A stretch of DNA of 64,000 nt. It comes from Chelativorans intermedius. Lineage in GTDB: Bacteria; Pseudomonadota; Alphaproteobacteria; Rhizobiales; Rhizobiaceae. The notes under the pieces were generated by a model that made no database searches, was not told the DNA's origin, and worked only from the letters and a program-made list of their open reading frames with translations. Every line of letters starts with the position of its first letter. Within the stretch, counting starts at the first letter, position 1. The stretch spans positions 1 through 64,000 of the forward strand of contig NZ_JAODNW010000002.1 in the NCBI RefSeq assembly GCF_025398255.1, read 5' to 3'. Of the stretch, positions 28,089-36,696 are shown piece by piece. Position numbers and translations under genes: made by a program.

Positions 28089-28643
28089 TTACCAGCGCAT
28101 CATATGCCCGCCCTGGCGCCTGCCAGGGCCCATCCCCATCATCGGCAGGACGACATCATCTGCCTCTGCCTTCTGTTCCTCGCTGAGCACGGCATAAAGA
28201 GCGTCCGCCGCCGCCTTGAGCGACCGCATCTGCTCCAGCTGCGTCTCCATCTGCGCGATCTGCCAGGAGAGCCGGCCAGGCAACGCCAGCTCGGGTGTGT
28301 TCCCATCGGCGAACTGCTCGGCCATTGCGCGCATCATATCGTTGTGCGCTGCCGCAGACGTCTTCACGACAGCCGCGAAGGCATCCCACGCGGCGGTCTG
28401 CTCCGGCGTGATCCCGATCTCGGTCTTCATATAGGCAAGGCGGCCGTCCACCCTGTCCAGCATCCCGTCGCCGCGCCACCAACCCATCATGCCGGGGCCC
28501 CAATCGCCGCCCATCATGCGCTCCATGCCCCAACCCCAGCGGGGCCACCCATCGCGCTCTTCGTCTGCCGCCGCGACCGAAGCGTTCATGGATGTTGCAA
28601 GTGCAAGGGTTGCCAGGGTGGTGCCAGTCCACAGTCTCGACAT
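28089..28643 (-). CDS. Spy/CpxP-like periplasmic LTXXQ protein
   Basis: A predicted periplasmic protein of 184 residues. The signal peptide (MSRLWTGTTLATLALATS, cleavage near AAA) is followed by a Trp/Gly/Met-rich stretch (WPRWGWGMERMMGGDWG) and a helical region with the LTXXQ-type motif GITPEQTAAW, then LSEEQKAEAD. The end is Met/His/Gly-rich (GRRQGGHMMRW), suggesting metal binding. Spy/CpxP relatives act as ATP-independent chaperones or sense envelope and metal stress. I choose the ATG at 28643 for its GGGAGG and the signal peptide; the frame is open 90 bp further upstream. Confidence 0.8.
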   Translation of the reverse strand: MSRLWTGTTLATLALATSMNASVAAADEERDGWPRWGWGMERMMGGDWGPGMMGWWRGDGMLDRVDGRLAYMKTEIGITPEQTAAWDAFAAVVKTSAAAHNDMMRAMAEQFADGNTPELALPGRLSWQIAQMETQLEQMRSLKAAADALYAVLSEEQKAEADDVVLPMMGMGPGRRQGGHMMRW

Positions 28644-28814
28644 CGCTGCCTCCCGAAGTGAGGCGCGGTCCAAACCATGCCCGCGCCTTTGCCAAACCTG
28701 CGCGAGCACACCACGCCGCGCTCGGCAAATCATTGATCGGCGTCAAGGGCGGCGGCGTTCACGCCGGAAAGGAGCCGCGCCGGCAGGTCGGGACAGGCCC
28801 CGCCCTGCACAACG

Positions 28815-28844
28815 TGATCCAGATGGCCGTTCGATGCGTAGAGG
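28815..28844 (+). promoter_or_regulatory. RpoE-type promoter of the peroxiredoxin gene
   Basis: TGATCC (28815-28820), an 18-base spacer, then TAGAGG (28839-28844), 37 bp before the peroxiredoxin ATG. It has the same architecture as the promoters at 33169-33198, 33207-33236 and 36697-36726, and resembles the published Rhodobacter RpoE consensus TGATCC-N18-TAAGA. Confidence 0.6.
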
Positions 28845-28881
28845 AAGGAGAAAGGCAGCATGGAAAGGATGAGGAGCCCAC

Positions 28882-29355
28882 ATGAGCGCCATTCAACCCG
28901 GCAACCCGGCACCGGATTTCACGCTGGAAACGGATGCAGGCCAGACGTTCCGCCTCGCGGATCATCGCGGCAGCTTTGTCGTGGTCTATTTCTACCCGAA
29001 GGACGACACCCCTGCCTGCACCACCGAGGCTGCGTCCTTTTCAGCCCTTGAAGGCAAGTTCGAGGCGGCCGGCTGCAAGGTTGTCGGCATCTCGCCCGAC
29101 ACGCCCGAAAGCCACAAGAAGTTCCGCAAGAAGCACGATCTCACCGTGGCCCTTGCGTCCGATCCCGATCACGCGGTCGCGCAAGCCTATGGCGTGTGGG
29201 TCGAGAAATCCATGTACGGCCGGAAGTATATGGGGATCGAGCGAACCACCTTCCTCATCGCCCCGGACGGCAGGGTCCTGCGCGTGTGGGAAAAGGTCAA
29301 GGTCGCAGGCCACGCCGAGGAGGTGCTTGCCGCCATCGAGTCCGAAGGCCGCTGA
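28882..29355 (+). CDS. bcp: Peroxiredoxin, BCP/PrxQ type
   Basis: A thiol peroxidase of 157 residues that reduces hydroperoxides, probably cytoplasmic. The peroxidatic Cys is Cys46 in YPKDDTPACTTEA, and the rest of the fold (GISPDTPESHKKF, RTTFLIAPDGRVLRVW) is typical. Many BCPs have a resolving Cys five residues later; here that position is Ala, so resolution must use another Cys (one lies in AAGCKVVG) or an external thiol. The RpoE-type promoter directly upstream puts it in the predicted singlet-oxygen regulon centred on 33 kb. Confidence 0.9.
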   Translation: MSAIQPGNPAPDFTLETDAGQTFRLADHRGSFVVVYFYPKDDTPACTTEAASFSALEGKFEAAGCKVVGISPDTPESHKKFRKKHDLTVALASDPDHAVAQAYGVWVEKSMYGRKYMGIERTTFLIAPDGRVLRVWEKVKVAGHAEEVLAAIESEGR

Positions 29356-29475
29356 AGCGGCGTTGCGGGCGGGAACCCCGGTTCTCGGCTTGAACGCCGC
29401 GCCGGGGCCCTGCGCCACGGGGCCCGACAGCTTGCGGGCTCAGGCATTGTTCACACGAACGGGAAAGACAGCCCC

Positions 29476-29892
29476 ATGAAGCTCTACGCCACAGCCTATC
29501 TCGCAACCGGGCTGATCTTCCTTGCGGTCGATGCAATCTGGCTGTGGGTGATGAACCGGGTTCTTTATCAGCCGACGATCGGGCCGCTCCTGCTCGACGG
29601 CTTCAAGCCGGTGCCTGCCGCGCTGTTCTACATGATCTACATTTTCGGCATCGTGTTCTTCGCGGTCGCCCCCGCCCTGGCGCTCGAGCGTTGGACCACC
29701 GCCCTCATCCATGGCGCCATCTTCGGCTTCGTGGCCTATGCCACCTATGACCTGACCAACCACGCGACCCTGAAGGGCTGGTCCGCTGTGGTGACCATGG
29801 CGGATCTGGCCTGGGGAACGGTTCTCACCTCGACCGCCGCCCTCTCCGGCTATCTCGTCACCCAGGCGTTAAGCAAGGGCGCTGGCGGCTGA
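29476..29892 (+). CDS. DUF2177 family membrane protein
   Basis: A 138-residue protein with four predicted membrane segments. Family features include TGLIFLAVDAIWLWVMN at the N-terminus and FVAYATYDLTNHATLKGW in the third segment. Function is unknown; relatives often sit beside CFA-type methyltransferases, DUF1295 proteins and RpoE-ChrR genes, as here. It is 120 bp after the peroxiredoxin and converges with the methyltransferase gene. The gap contains GC-rich hairpins but no clear terminator. Confidence 0.85.
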   Translation: MKLYATAYLATGLIFLAVDAIWLWVMNRVLYQPTIGPLLLDGFKPVPAALFYMIYIFGIVFFAVAPALALERWTTALIHGAIFGFVAYATYDLTNHATLKGWSAVVTMADLAWGTVLTSTAALSGYLVTQALSKGAGG

Positions 29893-29915
29893 GCCTTCAG
29901 CGGGAGCCGCTCGGA

Positions 29916-30959
29916 TCAATCCGCCGTCAAGCCTGCGGCGGGACGCAGGAGATAATGGCTCACGCCCCACTCGAGGCCGTCGCCATGGCCGAACAACCCG
30001 GCCGTGGCGAGAAAGAAGAGCCTCCATCGGCGATGCCAGAGGCGCGCCTCCCGGCCGTAGACCCGCTCGAGGATCGGATCGACCACGGCGCGATTTTCGT
30101 CAAAGGCGGAAAGCCACTGACGGGCGGTGCGCGCGTAGTGAAGCCCGTTCCAGCGCCAGTCCCGCTCGACCTCGAACAGGTCGGGAAAATGCCCGATCAG
30201 ACTGTGGCTGGGCATGATGCCGCCGGTGAAGAAATGCTGCGCGATCCAGTCCGCACGGTTGCGGTGATCGAACCGATAGGGCACCTGCCTGTGGGAAAAC
30301 ACATGGATGAACACGCGCCCGTCGTCCCGCACCCAGCCGCGGACGCGCTCAAGCAATGCCCGCCAGTTCGCCATGTGCTCGAACATTTCCACCGACACCA
30401 CGCGATCGAAGGTCTGGCGCGGCTGAAAGGCGTTCATGTCGGCGGTCAGCACCGTCACGTTGTTGAGGCCCAGGCGCCGGGCCTCGGCCCTGATGTGCTC
30501 GCCCTGCGAGGCGGCATTCGACACCGCAACGATCTGCGCGGAGGGAAAGCGCTCGGCCATGAACAGCGTCAGCGAGCCCCAGCCGCAACCAAGCTCGAGG
30601 ATCCGCTGGCCGTCGTGCAGGTCGGCGTGCAGCACCGTCTCCTCGAGCGCGCAAACCTCCGCTTCGGCCAGGCTTTCCCCGCCGCCCGGATAGAGACAGC
30701 AGGAATATTTCATTCGCGGTCCGAGAAACGCCCGGAAGAATGCCGGCGGCAGCGCATAATGCTGGGCGTTGGCCGCTTCGGGATGTTCGGCGATCGGGTG
30801 GTCGTCCATCGCCCGGGCGAAGGTGAGCGTCGCATCGTCCGGCGCTTCGGCAAGCCGCCGTCTCGTGCGCGAAACAAGCCCGGCGATGCCTGCTTCGATC
30901 CATGCATCGGGAACGGGCCATTGCTCCGCAAAGCCCGTGGCGGCCCTGGAAAGGTTCAT
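29916..30959 (-). CDS. SAM-dependent methyltransferase, CFA-synthase-like
   Basis: A soluble methyltransferase of 347 residues. The SAM-binding motif I is LELGCGWGSLTLFMAE, preceded by NAQHYALPPAFFRAFLGPRMKYSCCLY, which corresponds to the substrate-side region of cyclopropane-fatty-acyl-phospholipid synthases, and followed by FDRVVSVEMFEHM. It is more divergent than the second CFA-type gene at 35.4 kb. The start at 30959 overlaps the DUF1295 stop by 4 bp, so it is the last gene of the rpoE-chrR-DUF1295 operon. Lipid modification under photo-oxidative stress is likely; the exact product is unknown. Confidence 0.85.
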   Translation of the reverse strand: MNLSRAATGFAEQWPVPDAWIEAGIAGLVSRTRRRLAEAPDDATLTFARAMDDHPIAEHPEAANAQHYALPPAFFRAFLGPRMKYSCCLYPGGGESLAEAEVCALEETVLHADLHDGQRILELGCGWGSLTLFMAERFPSAQIVAVSNAASQGEHIRAEARRLGLNNVTVLTADMNAFQPRQTFDRVVSVEMFEHMANWRALLERVRGWVRDDGRVFIHVFSHRQVPYRFDHRNRADWIAQHFFTGGIMPSHSLIGHFPDLFEVERDWRWNGLHYARTARQWLSAFDENRAVVDPILERVYGREARLWHRRWRLFFLATAGLFGHGDGLEWGVSHYLLRPAAGLTAD

Positions 30960-31777
30960 CGGTGTGCCTCGCCTGGTGGAGGGGTGCCTGCCGCGCCCGG
31001 CCAGAAGGCATTGACGCGCGCCTGATAGGCACGGAACGCATCGCCCCGGGTTCTCAGCATATGCGCCTCGAGCGGCGGAATGCCGGACACATGCACAAGC
31101 AGCCAATACATCAGGACCGGCGCCGAAAGCGCCAGCCAGCCCCAGCCATAGCCGCCGCCCGGATCGAAGGCGATCAACGGATAGGCCACCCAGACCAGCC
31201 ACTCGAAGAAATAGTTCGGGTGACGGGAAAACCGCCAGAGGCCGACCTCGCACACCGCCCCGGAACTTCTGGACCTCGTGCGAAAGCGTTGAAGCTGGCG
31301 GTCGGCCACTGCCTCGCCGACAATCGCTGCCGCGATGACGGCAAGGCCGAGCCAGTCGAGAAGGCGCAGGCCGGGAGCCGGGTTGCGAGCGGCAAGTGCG
31401 ATGCTGAGCGCCAGAACCGCAGCAACGACAGCCTGGATCTGAAAGAACCAGAAGAGCCGCCAGCGCGCCTCCCCGCCCCATTCGCGCCGCAGCTCGGCGT
31501 AGCGCGGGTCTTCTGCGCGGCCATGTGTGCGAAGAGCGATATGGACGGCCAGGCGTGCGGACCAGGCCGCAGCCATGGCGGCCACCAGCCATTGGCGGGG
31601 GGATGGCGCCGGCTCGTCGGCAAGCGGCAGCAGGGCCGCCGCGACGCCAAGCATGCCCACACAGAGCGACCATATCGCATCTGCCCAGCCCGATTGGCCG
31701 GTGCGCTCGCCGATGAGCCAGGCCAGCGCCATGACAAGGGAGGCGCCGACAAAAACTCCCGCCACGCCCGCAAGCAT
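30956..31777 (-). CDS. DUF1295 / steroid 5-alpha-reductase-like membrane protein
   Basis: A polytopic membrane protein of 273 residues with about seven hydrophobic segments. The C-terminal SRHPNYFFEWLVW motif is the hallmark of DUF1295 and related NADPH-dependent lipid reductases and methyltransferases. I start at the ATG at 31777, where the first membrane segment begins (MLAGVAGVFVGASLVMALAW). The 73 bp to chrR hold only a short reading frame ending in KEAAAQTMREAG. It is cotranscribed with rpoE-chrR upstream and the methyltransferase downstream, suggesting a step in membrane-lipid remodelling. Confidence 0.85.
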   Translation of the reverse strand: MLAGVAGVFVGASLVMALAWLIGERTGQSGWADAIWSLCVGMLGVAAALLPLADEPAPSPRQWLVAAMAAAWSARLAVHIALRTHGRAEDPRYAELRREWGGEARWRLFWFFQIQAVVAAVLALSIALAARNPAPGLRLLDWLGLAVIAAAIVGEAVADRQLQRFRTRSRSSGAVCEVGLWRFSRHPNYFFEWLVWVAYPLIAFDPGGGYGWGWLALSAPVLMYWLLVHVSGIPPLEAHMLRTRGDAFRAYQARVNAFWPGAAGTPPPGEAHR

Positions 31778-31850
31778 CAGCCGGCCTCCCGCATCGTCTG
31801 CGCGGCAGCTTCCTTCGGCATCTTGCCGCGGATGATGGCGGGCACGGCCC

Positions 31851-32516
31851 TCACAGCCCCACCAGGGGTTGAAGCAGCCGGCCGATCGGGCCGCGGAAGC
31901 GGATATGTCCCTCGATCGCCGCAAGCGAAATGCACTCGGACTCCTCCCCCACAACCGGCGCGTGGTCGCACTCGCTGTCGCCCTCGGCAACATCGCCCAC
32001 GCCATAGCGCTTGCCCCCGTCGCGGAAGGATCCCCGCAGAACCTGGGTAATCTCGAAATCCGTGTGCCCGTGGGCGGGCATGTGACGGCCCGCCCGGACC
32101 TTGAGCAGGATCACATTGGCCTGCCGTGCATGGGGAACCACGACGCGGCTGACGCGGATACCCGGCCCCACCCAGCGCCACGCCCCGATGGCGCAGCCAT
32201 GGAGGGCGCGGGGGAGCACGATCCCATCCAGCTTCTTGGGGGCTTCTCGCTCAAGGAAGATGCCTTCCGGCGTGTCCTTTTCCGCCTGGCCCGCCTGCGC
32301 GCGCGCGAGAACGCGGGCAAAGGCATCCGCCTTGAGCGGCGTCGGCGGAAGATCGGCCAGCATCGCGCCACCGACGGCCTCGAACTGGGCGACGCGATTG
32401 CGGCACACCGCGCAGCCCTCCAGATGCGAGGCCACGACGAGCGCCGGCCCGGCCGGCAGGGAACCGGCGGCAAATCGCAGAAGCGTTTCGTCACTCGGAT
32501 GATGCAGGATGCTCAT
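31851..32516 (-). CDS. chrR: ChrR-type anti-sigma factor
   Basis: A zinc-dependent anti-sigma factor of 221 residues that holds RpoE inactive until singlet oxygen appears. The zinc ligands of the N-terminal domain are exactly at the positions known for Rhodobacter ChrR: His6, His31, Cys35 and Cys38 (SHLEGCAVC). The C-terminal cupin domain follows with PAHGHTDFE and CDHAPVVGEESECISLAAIEG. The gene overlaps the rpoE stop by 4 bp, the usual sigma/anti-sigma coupling. Confidence 0.94.
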   Translation of the reverse strand: MSILHHPSDETLLRFAAGSLPAGPALVVASHLEGCAVCRNRVAQFEAVGGAMLADLPPTPLKADAFARVLARAQAGQAEKDTPEGIFLEREAPKKLDGIVLPRALHGCAIGAWRWVGPGIRVSRVVVPHARQANVILLKVRAGRHMPAHGHTDFEITQVLRGSFRDGGKRYGVGDVAEGDSECDHAPVVGEESECISLAAIEGHIRFRGPIGRLLQPLVGL

Positions 32517-33079
32517 GGCGCCTCGTCCAGTATACGGCGCAGCCTCGCCAGGGCCAGCCGAACGCGCGACTTGACGGTACCGAGCGGCAGGCCCAGCTCG
32601 CGGGCAATCTCGCCATGCGGCTTCTCGGCAAAGAAGGACAGGCGCACGATGGTGGCCTGTTCCTCCGACAATTCTCCAAGTGCCGCACGAACGCGCGCTT
32701 CGCGGAAGGAGGCCAGAACCGATTCCTCGGGCGTTGGCGAAAGATCCGCCTCCTCTTCTGCCCCAGGCGACATCGGCTCGCTTCTCTGGTTTCGCCGCTG
32801 CCAGTCGATCCTCAGATTGCGCGCAATGGTGAAGATCCAGGTGGCGGCGCCCGCGCGTGCGGCATCGAAATAGGATGCCTTGCGCCAGACGACCAGCATG
32901 GTCTCCTGGGCGATCTCTTCCGCGACTTCCGGCGCAGTGCCCGAACGCATCAGATAGGTTTTCACGCGCGGTCCCATTTGCTCGAAAAGAGCGGCGAAAG
33001 CCGCCCTGTCCTGGCTGGCGGCAATGGCTTCGACCAGACGGCTGAGTTGATCCGGGTCCACCGATTCCCGCTTGAGCAT
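32513..33079 (-). CDS. rpoE: ECF sigma factor RpoE (ECF11 type)
   Basis: An RNA polymerase sigma factor of 188 residues. Region 2 contains EEIAQETMLVVWRKA and ATWIFTIARNLRIDWQRR; region 4 ends with ELGLPLGTVKSRVRLALARL, the -35-binding helix. Partnered with the overlapping chrR. The frame is open far upstream, but I place the start at the ATG at 33079: its own promoter has the -10 at 33169-33174, so transcription begins near 33162 and longer versions are excluded. An almost leaderless start at 33163 would give 216 residues. The 188-residue form fits the family (Rhodobacter RpoE is about 180). Autoregulation is implied by the promoter. Confidence 0.92.
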   Translation of the reverse strand: MLKRESVDPDQLSRLVEAIAASQDRAAFAALFEQMGPRVKTYLMRSGTAPEVAEEIAQETMLVVWRKASYFDAARAGAATWIFTIARNLRIDWQRRNQRSEPMSPGAEEEADLSPTPEESVLASFREARVRAALGELSEEQATIVRLSFFAEKPHGEIARELGLPLGTVKSRVRLALARLRRILDEAP

Positions 33080-33168
33080 CGGTCTTACGAAAACCTTTCC
33101 AACCGGCCTCGCGCAGTCGCGCCGCCTCGTGAGATGATCCAATGCCGCAGCCGCTTCATTCATGCCCT

Positions 33169-33198
33169 CATTTACGTTGGCTTGTCGGATTTGGATCA
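33169..33198 (-). promoter_or_regulatory. RpoE-type autoregulatory promoter of the rpoE-chrR operon
   Basis: On the minus strand TGATCC (33193-33198), an 18-base spacer and TAAATG (33169-33174). Its -35 lies 8 bp from the -35 of the divergent promoter at 33207-33236, so the two are back to back. Confidence 0.6.
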
Positions 33199-33206
33199 GT
33201 GTGCGG

Positions 33207-33236
33207 TGATCCAAAGTGCGCCATGCTTCGTACAAG
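33207..33236 (+). promoter_or_regulatory. RpoE-type promoter of the FAD oxidoreductase-DUF1365-cfa operon
   Basis: TGATCC (33207-33212), an 18-base spacer and TACAAG (33231-33236), 64 bp before the ATG at 33301. Same architecture as the rpoE, fasciclin and peroxiredoxin promoters. Confidence 0.58.
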
Positions 33237-33300
33237 CCATCGACCTTAGCAAGGAAATGGCGCAAATCCGCCAGGCAAACCAGCAATTTTACGATCACGA

Positions 33301-34638
33301 ATGATGCCACCGACAAAGAAGCTTCAGATTGCCGTCGTGGGAAGTGGAATCTCCGGCCTTTCGGCGGCGTGGCTTCTGTCAAAGCATCATGCGGTAACCC
33401 TCTTCGAGGCGGACGCCCGGCTTGGCGGTCACGCCAACACGGTCGAGGCCGGGGGCGTGCCGGTGGACACCGGCTTCATCGTGTTCAACGAACAGAACTA
33501 CCCCAATCTTACCGCGCTGTTCCGGCATCTGGGCGTGCAGAGCGAACCGACCGAGATGTCGTTCTCCGTCTCCCTCGATGGGGGCCGCTTCGAATATTCG
33601 GGCTCCGGCCTCGCCGGTCTGCTGGCGCAGCCCTCCAACCTGGCACGCGGGCGTTTCTGGTCGATGCTGCGCGACCTGCGGCGCTTCTACAGGGACGCAC
33701 CGGACGATATCGGCAGCCTCGGCAATCTGTCGCTTGCCGACTATCTGGCGCTGCGCGGCTATGGCGCGGCCTTTCGCGACGATCACCTGTATCCGATGGC
33801 TGCCGCGATCTGGTCGACGCCGGTCGGGGACATCGGCGCCTATCCCGCGCGCGCCTTCATCCGCTTCTTTCACAACCACGGCCTTCTGAAGCTCTCGGGA
33901 CGGCCCCTCTGGAGGACGGTGCGCGGGGGCAGCCGCGCCTATGTCCAACGCCTCGTGGAGGACTACCAGGGCCGCATCGCGCTGTCGCGCCCGATTGCCC
34001 GCGTCATTCGTTCGAACCTCCATGTCGAGCTGGTCGATGCCGAAGGACGCGCCGAGCGCTTCGATCATGTGGTCATCGCAACCCACGCCAACCAGGCGCT
34101 TTCCATGCTGGGCGAGCCCACAAGCGAGGAACGGAAGCTTCTCGGCGCCTTCGGCTACACGCAGAACGACGCCGTCCTCCACAGCGATGAAAGCCTCATG
34201 CCCCGCCGCCGCGTATGGTCGAGCTGGAACTATCTGGCGAGCAGGGAGGCCGGTGGCGCGAGACGCCTGTCGGTCACCTACTGGATGAACCGCCTGCAGG
34301 GGCTGGCGACCGAGAGGCCGCTCTTCGTGACGCTCAACCCGCTGCGCGAACCGAACCCGGCAAGCCTGATATGCCGCGAGCGATACGCCCATCCCCGCTT
34401 CGATGCAGGCGCGATGCAGGCGCAAGAGCAACTGTGGAGCCTTCAGGGCGCGCGCCGAACGTGGTTCTGCGGCGCCTATTTCGGTGCCGGCTTTCACGAG
34501 GACGGGCTCCAGGCAGGGCTGGCCGTTGCCGAGGCGCTGGGTGGCGTCAGGCGGCCCTGGCGCGTTCGCGACGAGTCCGGCCGCATCGTGATTTCCGGTG
34601 CGCCTTGCGCAGCCGCCGCGCTGGAGGGCGCACCCTGA
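33301..34638 (+). CDS. FAD-dependent oxidoreductase (amine oxidase/desaturase-like)
   Basis: A flavoprotein of 445 residues. The N-terminal dinucleotide-binding motif is IAVVGSGISGLSAAWLLSK, followed by FEADARLGGHANTVE, and the C-terminal FAD motif is FCGAYFGAGFHEDGLQAG. The family resembles carotenoid/amine-oxidase-like proteins linked with DUF1365 and CFA-type genes. In Rhodobacter a homologous RpoE-controlled oxidoreductase works in singlet-oxygen protection and methylated furan fatty acid synthesis; a similar role here is inference. It starts an operon: the stop overlaps the DUF1365 start by one base (TGATG). Confidence 0.88.
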   Translation: MMPPTKKLQIAVVGSGISGLSAAWLLSKHHAVTLFEADARLGGHANTVEAGGVPVDTGFIVFNEQNYPNLTALFRHLGVQSEPTEMSFSVSLDGGRFEYSGSGLAGLLAQPSNLARGRFWSMLRDLRRFYRDAPDDIGSLGNLSLADYLALRGYGAAFRDDHLYPMAAAIWSTPVGDIGAYPARAFIRFFHNHGLLKLSGRPLWRTVRGGSRAYVQRLVEDYQGRIALSRPIARVIRSNLHVELVDAEGRAERFDHVVIATHANQALSMLGEPTSEERKLLGAFGYTQNDAVLHSDESLMPRRRVWSSWNYLASREAGGARRLSVTYWMNRLQGLATERPLFVTLNPLREPNPASLICRERYAHPRFDAGAMQAQEQLWSLQGARRTWFCGAYFGAGFHEDGLQAGLAVAEALGGVRRPWRVRDESGRIVISGAPCAAAALEGAP

Positions 34639-35426
34639 TGGGCGCGCCTTCGGCAATCTTCGTCGGCGACGTCGTCCATCACCGGCTCACGCCGCGCCGG
34701 CATCGCCTGCGCTATCGCTGCTATTGGCTCTATCTCGATCTCGACGAGATCGAGGCGATCGGCCGAAGGCTGCGCCTGTTCTCCCACAACCGCTTCAACC
34801 TGTTCGCCTTCCATGATCGCGACCATCTTCATCGGCCGGGCCAAAGCCTGCGCGAGGAGATCGTCGCTGCCCTTCGCGAGGCCGGCATCGATCCGTCGGA
34901 CGCCCGAATAGGCGTCCTGACGATGCCCCGCGTCCTCGGCTACGTGTTCAACCCCTTGAGCACCTATTTCTGCTACGGCCCGGACGGGGATCTGAGGGCG
35001 ATGGTCTACGAGGTGCACAACACCTTCCGCGAACGCCACCGCTATGTGCTGGCCGCCGCAAACACGCAGGGCCGCGCCGCCCAGCAGTGCGGCAAGCGCT
35101 TCTACGTGTCTCCCTTCATGGACATGGACATGACCTATACCTTCCGGGTCAGGCCGCCCGGAGAGCAGATCGGCATTGCCATCGGCACCCATGGCGAGAC
35201 CGGGCCTGTTCTCTTCGCCGCCCTTTCGGGGAAACGCAGGGAGCTTACCGATTCCGGGCTGCTGCGGGTGTTCTTCGCAATCCCGCTGCTCACCATGAAG
35301 GTCGTCGCCGCAATCCACTGGGAAGCATTGCGCATCTGGCTGAAGGGCGTTCGCGTTCGCCCCCACACACCGGCCGGCGCAGGGCTGGTCTCCAATGGCC
35401 GCGGCGCGCACAGGATCGAGGGGTAA
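34638..35426 (+). CDS. DUF1365 family protein
   Basis: A 262-residue protein of unknown activity. Conserved features include HHRLTPRRHRLRYRCYWLYLDLDE at the start, the central MPRVLGYVFNPLSTYFCY and the later FYVSPFMDMDMTYTFR. DUF1365 proteins nearly always lie between an FAD oxidoreductase and a CFA-type methyltransferase, exactly as here, and are suspected of acting in fatty-acid modification. One hydrophobic stretch near residue 215 may associate it with the membrane. Its ATG overlaps the upstream stop, and the next gene begins 5 bp after its stop. Confidence 0.88.
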   Translation: MGAPSAIFVGDVVHHRLTPRRHRLRYRCYWLYLDLDEIEAIGRRLRLFSHNRFNLFAFHDRDHLHRPGQSLREEIVAALREAGIDPSDARIGVLTMPRVLGYVFNPLSTYFCYGPDGDLRAMVYEVHNTFRERHRYVLAAANTQGRAAQQCGKRFYVSPFMDMDMTYTFRVRPPGEQIGIAIGTHGETGPVLFAALSGKRRELTDSGLLRVFFAIPLLTMKVVAAIHWEALRIWLKGVRVRPHTPAGAGLVSNGRGAHRIEG

Positions 35427-35431
35427 TACGC

Positions 35432-36646
35432 TTGAATTCCGCTTCGCATATTTCCACCGAAGCCCGGACGGGCAGGCGACGCGGCCTGGTCGAGCGGGCC
35501 ATGCTGCGGGTCCTCGACGGGCTGCAGTTCGGCCGCATCTCGCTGATCCTCCCCTCCGGGCAGGTGGTGGAGCGATGTGGCGGCGCGCCAGGCCCGGATG
35601 CCACGCTGGAACTGCGCAATCTGCGGCCGTTGCGCCGCCTGCTCGTGGGCGGCGATGTGGGGATGGCCGAATCCTATATCGAGGGCGACTGGGACAGCCC
35701 GGACCTTTCCGCCCTCATCGAACTTGCAGCCCTCAACGCGACCTGGATGGACGGCAGGCTGACCGGCCTCCTGCCAGCCAGGGCGATGCGGCGGCTTTCC
35801 CATCTTTGGCACGGCAACAGCCGGCGCGGCAGCCGCAGAAACATCGCCTTTCACTACGATCTCGGCAACGCCTTCTATCGCCACTGGCTCGATCGCCAGA
35901 TGATCTATTCCTCCGCCCTCTTTGCGGCGGGCGAGACGGACCTGGAACGGGCGCAGGAGCGAAAGATCGAGCGGATCGTCGAGCTTCTGCACCTCGGTGG
36001 CCACGAACATGTGCTCGAGATCGGCTGCGGCTGGGGCGCGCTTGCCGCCCGCATCGCCGAGGCGGGCGCCCGCGTGACCGGCATCACGCTGTCGCAGGAA
36101 CAGCTTTCCCATGCCCAGGCATTGCGCAAGGCCCGGCAGCTCGAAGGCAGGGCGGCGTTCCACCTGCAGGACTATCGCGATGTGAAGGGCGCGTTCGACC
36201 GCATCGTCTCGATCGAAATGATCGAGGCCGTGGGCGAATCCTACTGGCCGGAATATTTCGCAACGCTGCGCCGGTGTCTGCGGCCGGGCGGGAGAATCGT
36301 GCTGCAGGCCATCACGATCCGCAAGGACCGGTTCGCATCCTACCGGCGGCGTGCCGACTTCATCCAGACCCATGTCTTTCCCGGCGGCATGCTGCCCACC
36401 GAAGATGCCATCGTCGAACAGGCGCGCACGGCCGGTCTTGTGCCGGTTGCCGCGGAACGGTTCGGCGAAAGCTACGCGCGGACACTGGTGGAATGGCGCA
36501 GGCGTTTCAACCAGGCCTGGCCGGAGATCGGCGCCCTGGGCTTCAGCGACAGGTTCCGCCGCCTCTGGAACTACTATCTCTGCTACTGCGAGGGCGGCTT
36601 CAGGGCCGGCACGATCGACGTCGGCCTCTACGTCTTCGAGGGATGA
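35432..36646 (+). CDS. cfa: CFA-synthase-family fatty acid methyltransferase
   Basis: A SAM-dependent methyltransferase of 404 residues acting on unsaturated acyl chains of phospholipids. Typical features: LLVGGDVGMAESYIEGDWDS, FHYDLGNAFYRHWLDRQMIYSS, motif I HVLEIGCGWGALAARIAEAG, GITLSQEQL and VSIEMIEAVGESYW. I use the TTG at 35432 because GAGGGG lies 7 bases upstream and the reading starts right after DUF1365; the first in-frame ATG (near 35500) has no good site. Third gene of the RpoE-controlled operon. In Rhodobacter the comparable enzyme is needed for methylated furan fatty acids, so cyclopropane or methyl addition are both possible. Confidence 0.88.
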   Translation: MNSASHISTEARTGRRRGLVERAMLRVLDGLQFGRISLILPSGQVVERCGGAPGPDATLELRNLRPLRRLLVGGDVGMAESYIEGDWDSPDLSALIELAALNATWMDGRLTGLLPARAMRRLSHLWHGNSRRGSRRNIAFHYDLGNAFYRHWLDRQMIYSSALFAAGETDLERAQERKIERIVELLHLGGHEHVLEIGCGWGALAARIAEAGARVTGITLSQEQLSHAQALRKARQLEGRAAFHLQDYRDVKGAFDRIVSIEMIEAVGESYWPEYFATLRRCLRPGGRIVLQAITIRKDRFASYRRRADFIQTHVFPGGMLPTEDAIVEQARTAGLVPVAAERFGESYARTLVEWRRRFNQAWPEIGALGFSDRFRRLWNYYLCYCEGGFRAGTIDVGLYVFEG

Positions 36647-36696
36647 AGCCCGCGCACGGCGCGTGCGGCACCGATCTTCACGACGTCGTGAAGTCC

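Noticed and set aside
28407-28436. TGATCC-N17-TAGGCA on the plus strand
   Set aside because: Inside the Spy-like gene on the opposite strand, spacer 17, no gene downstream on that strand.
31778-31850. Short frame ending KEAAAQTMREAG between chrR and DUF1295
   Set aside because: Under 25 codons, no good start site; probably leader sequence.
34215-34637. Upstream extension of the DUF1365 frame into the oxidoreductase gene
   Set aside because: The extension is an out-of-frame shadow; the family begins at the ATG at 34638.
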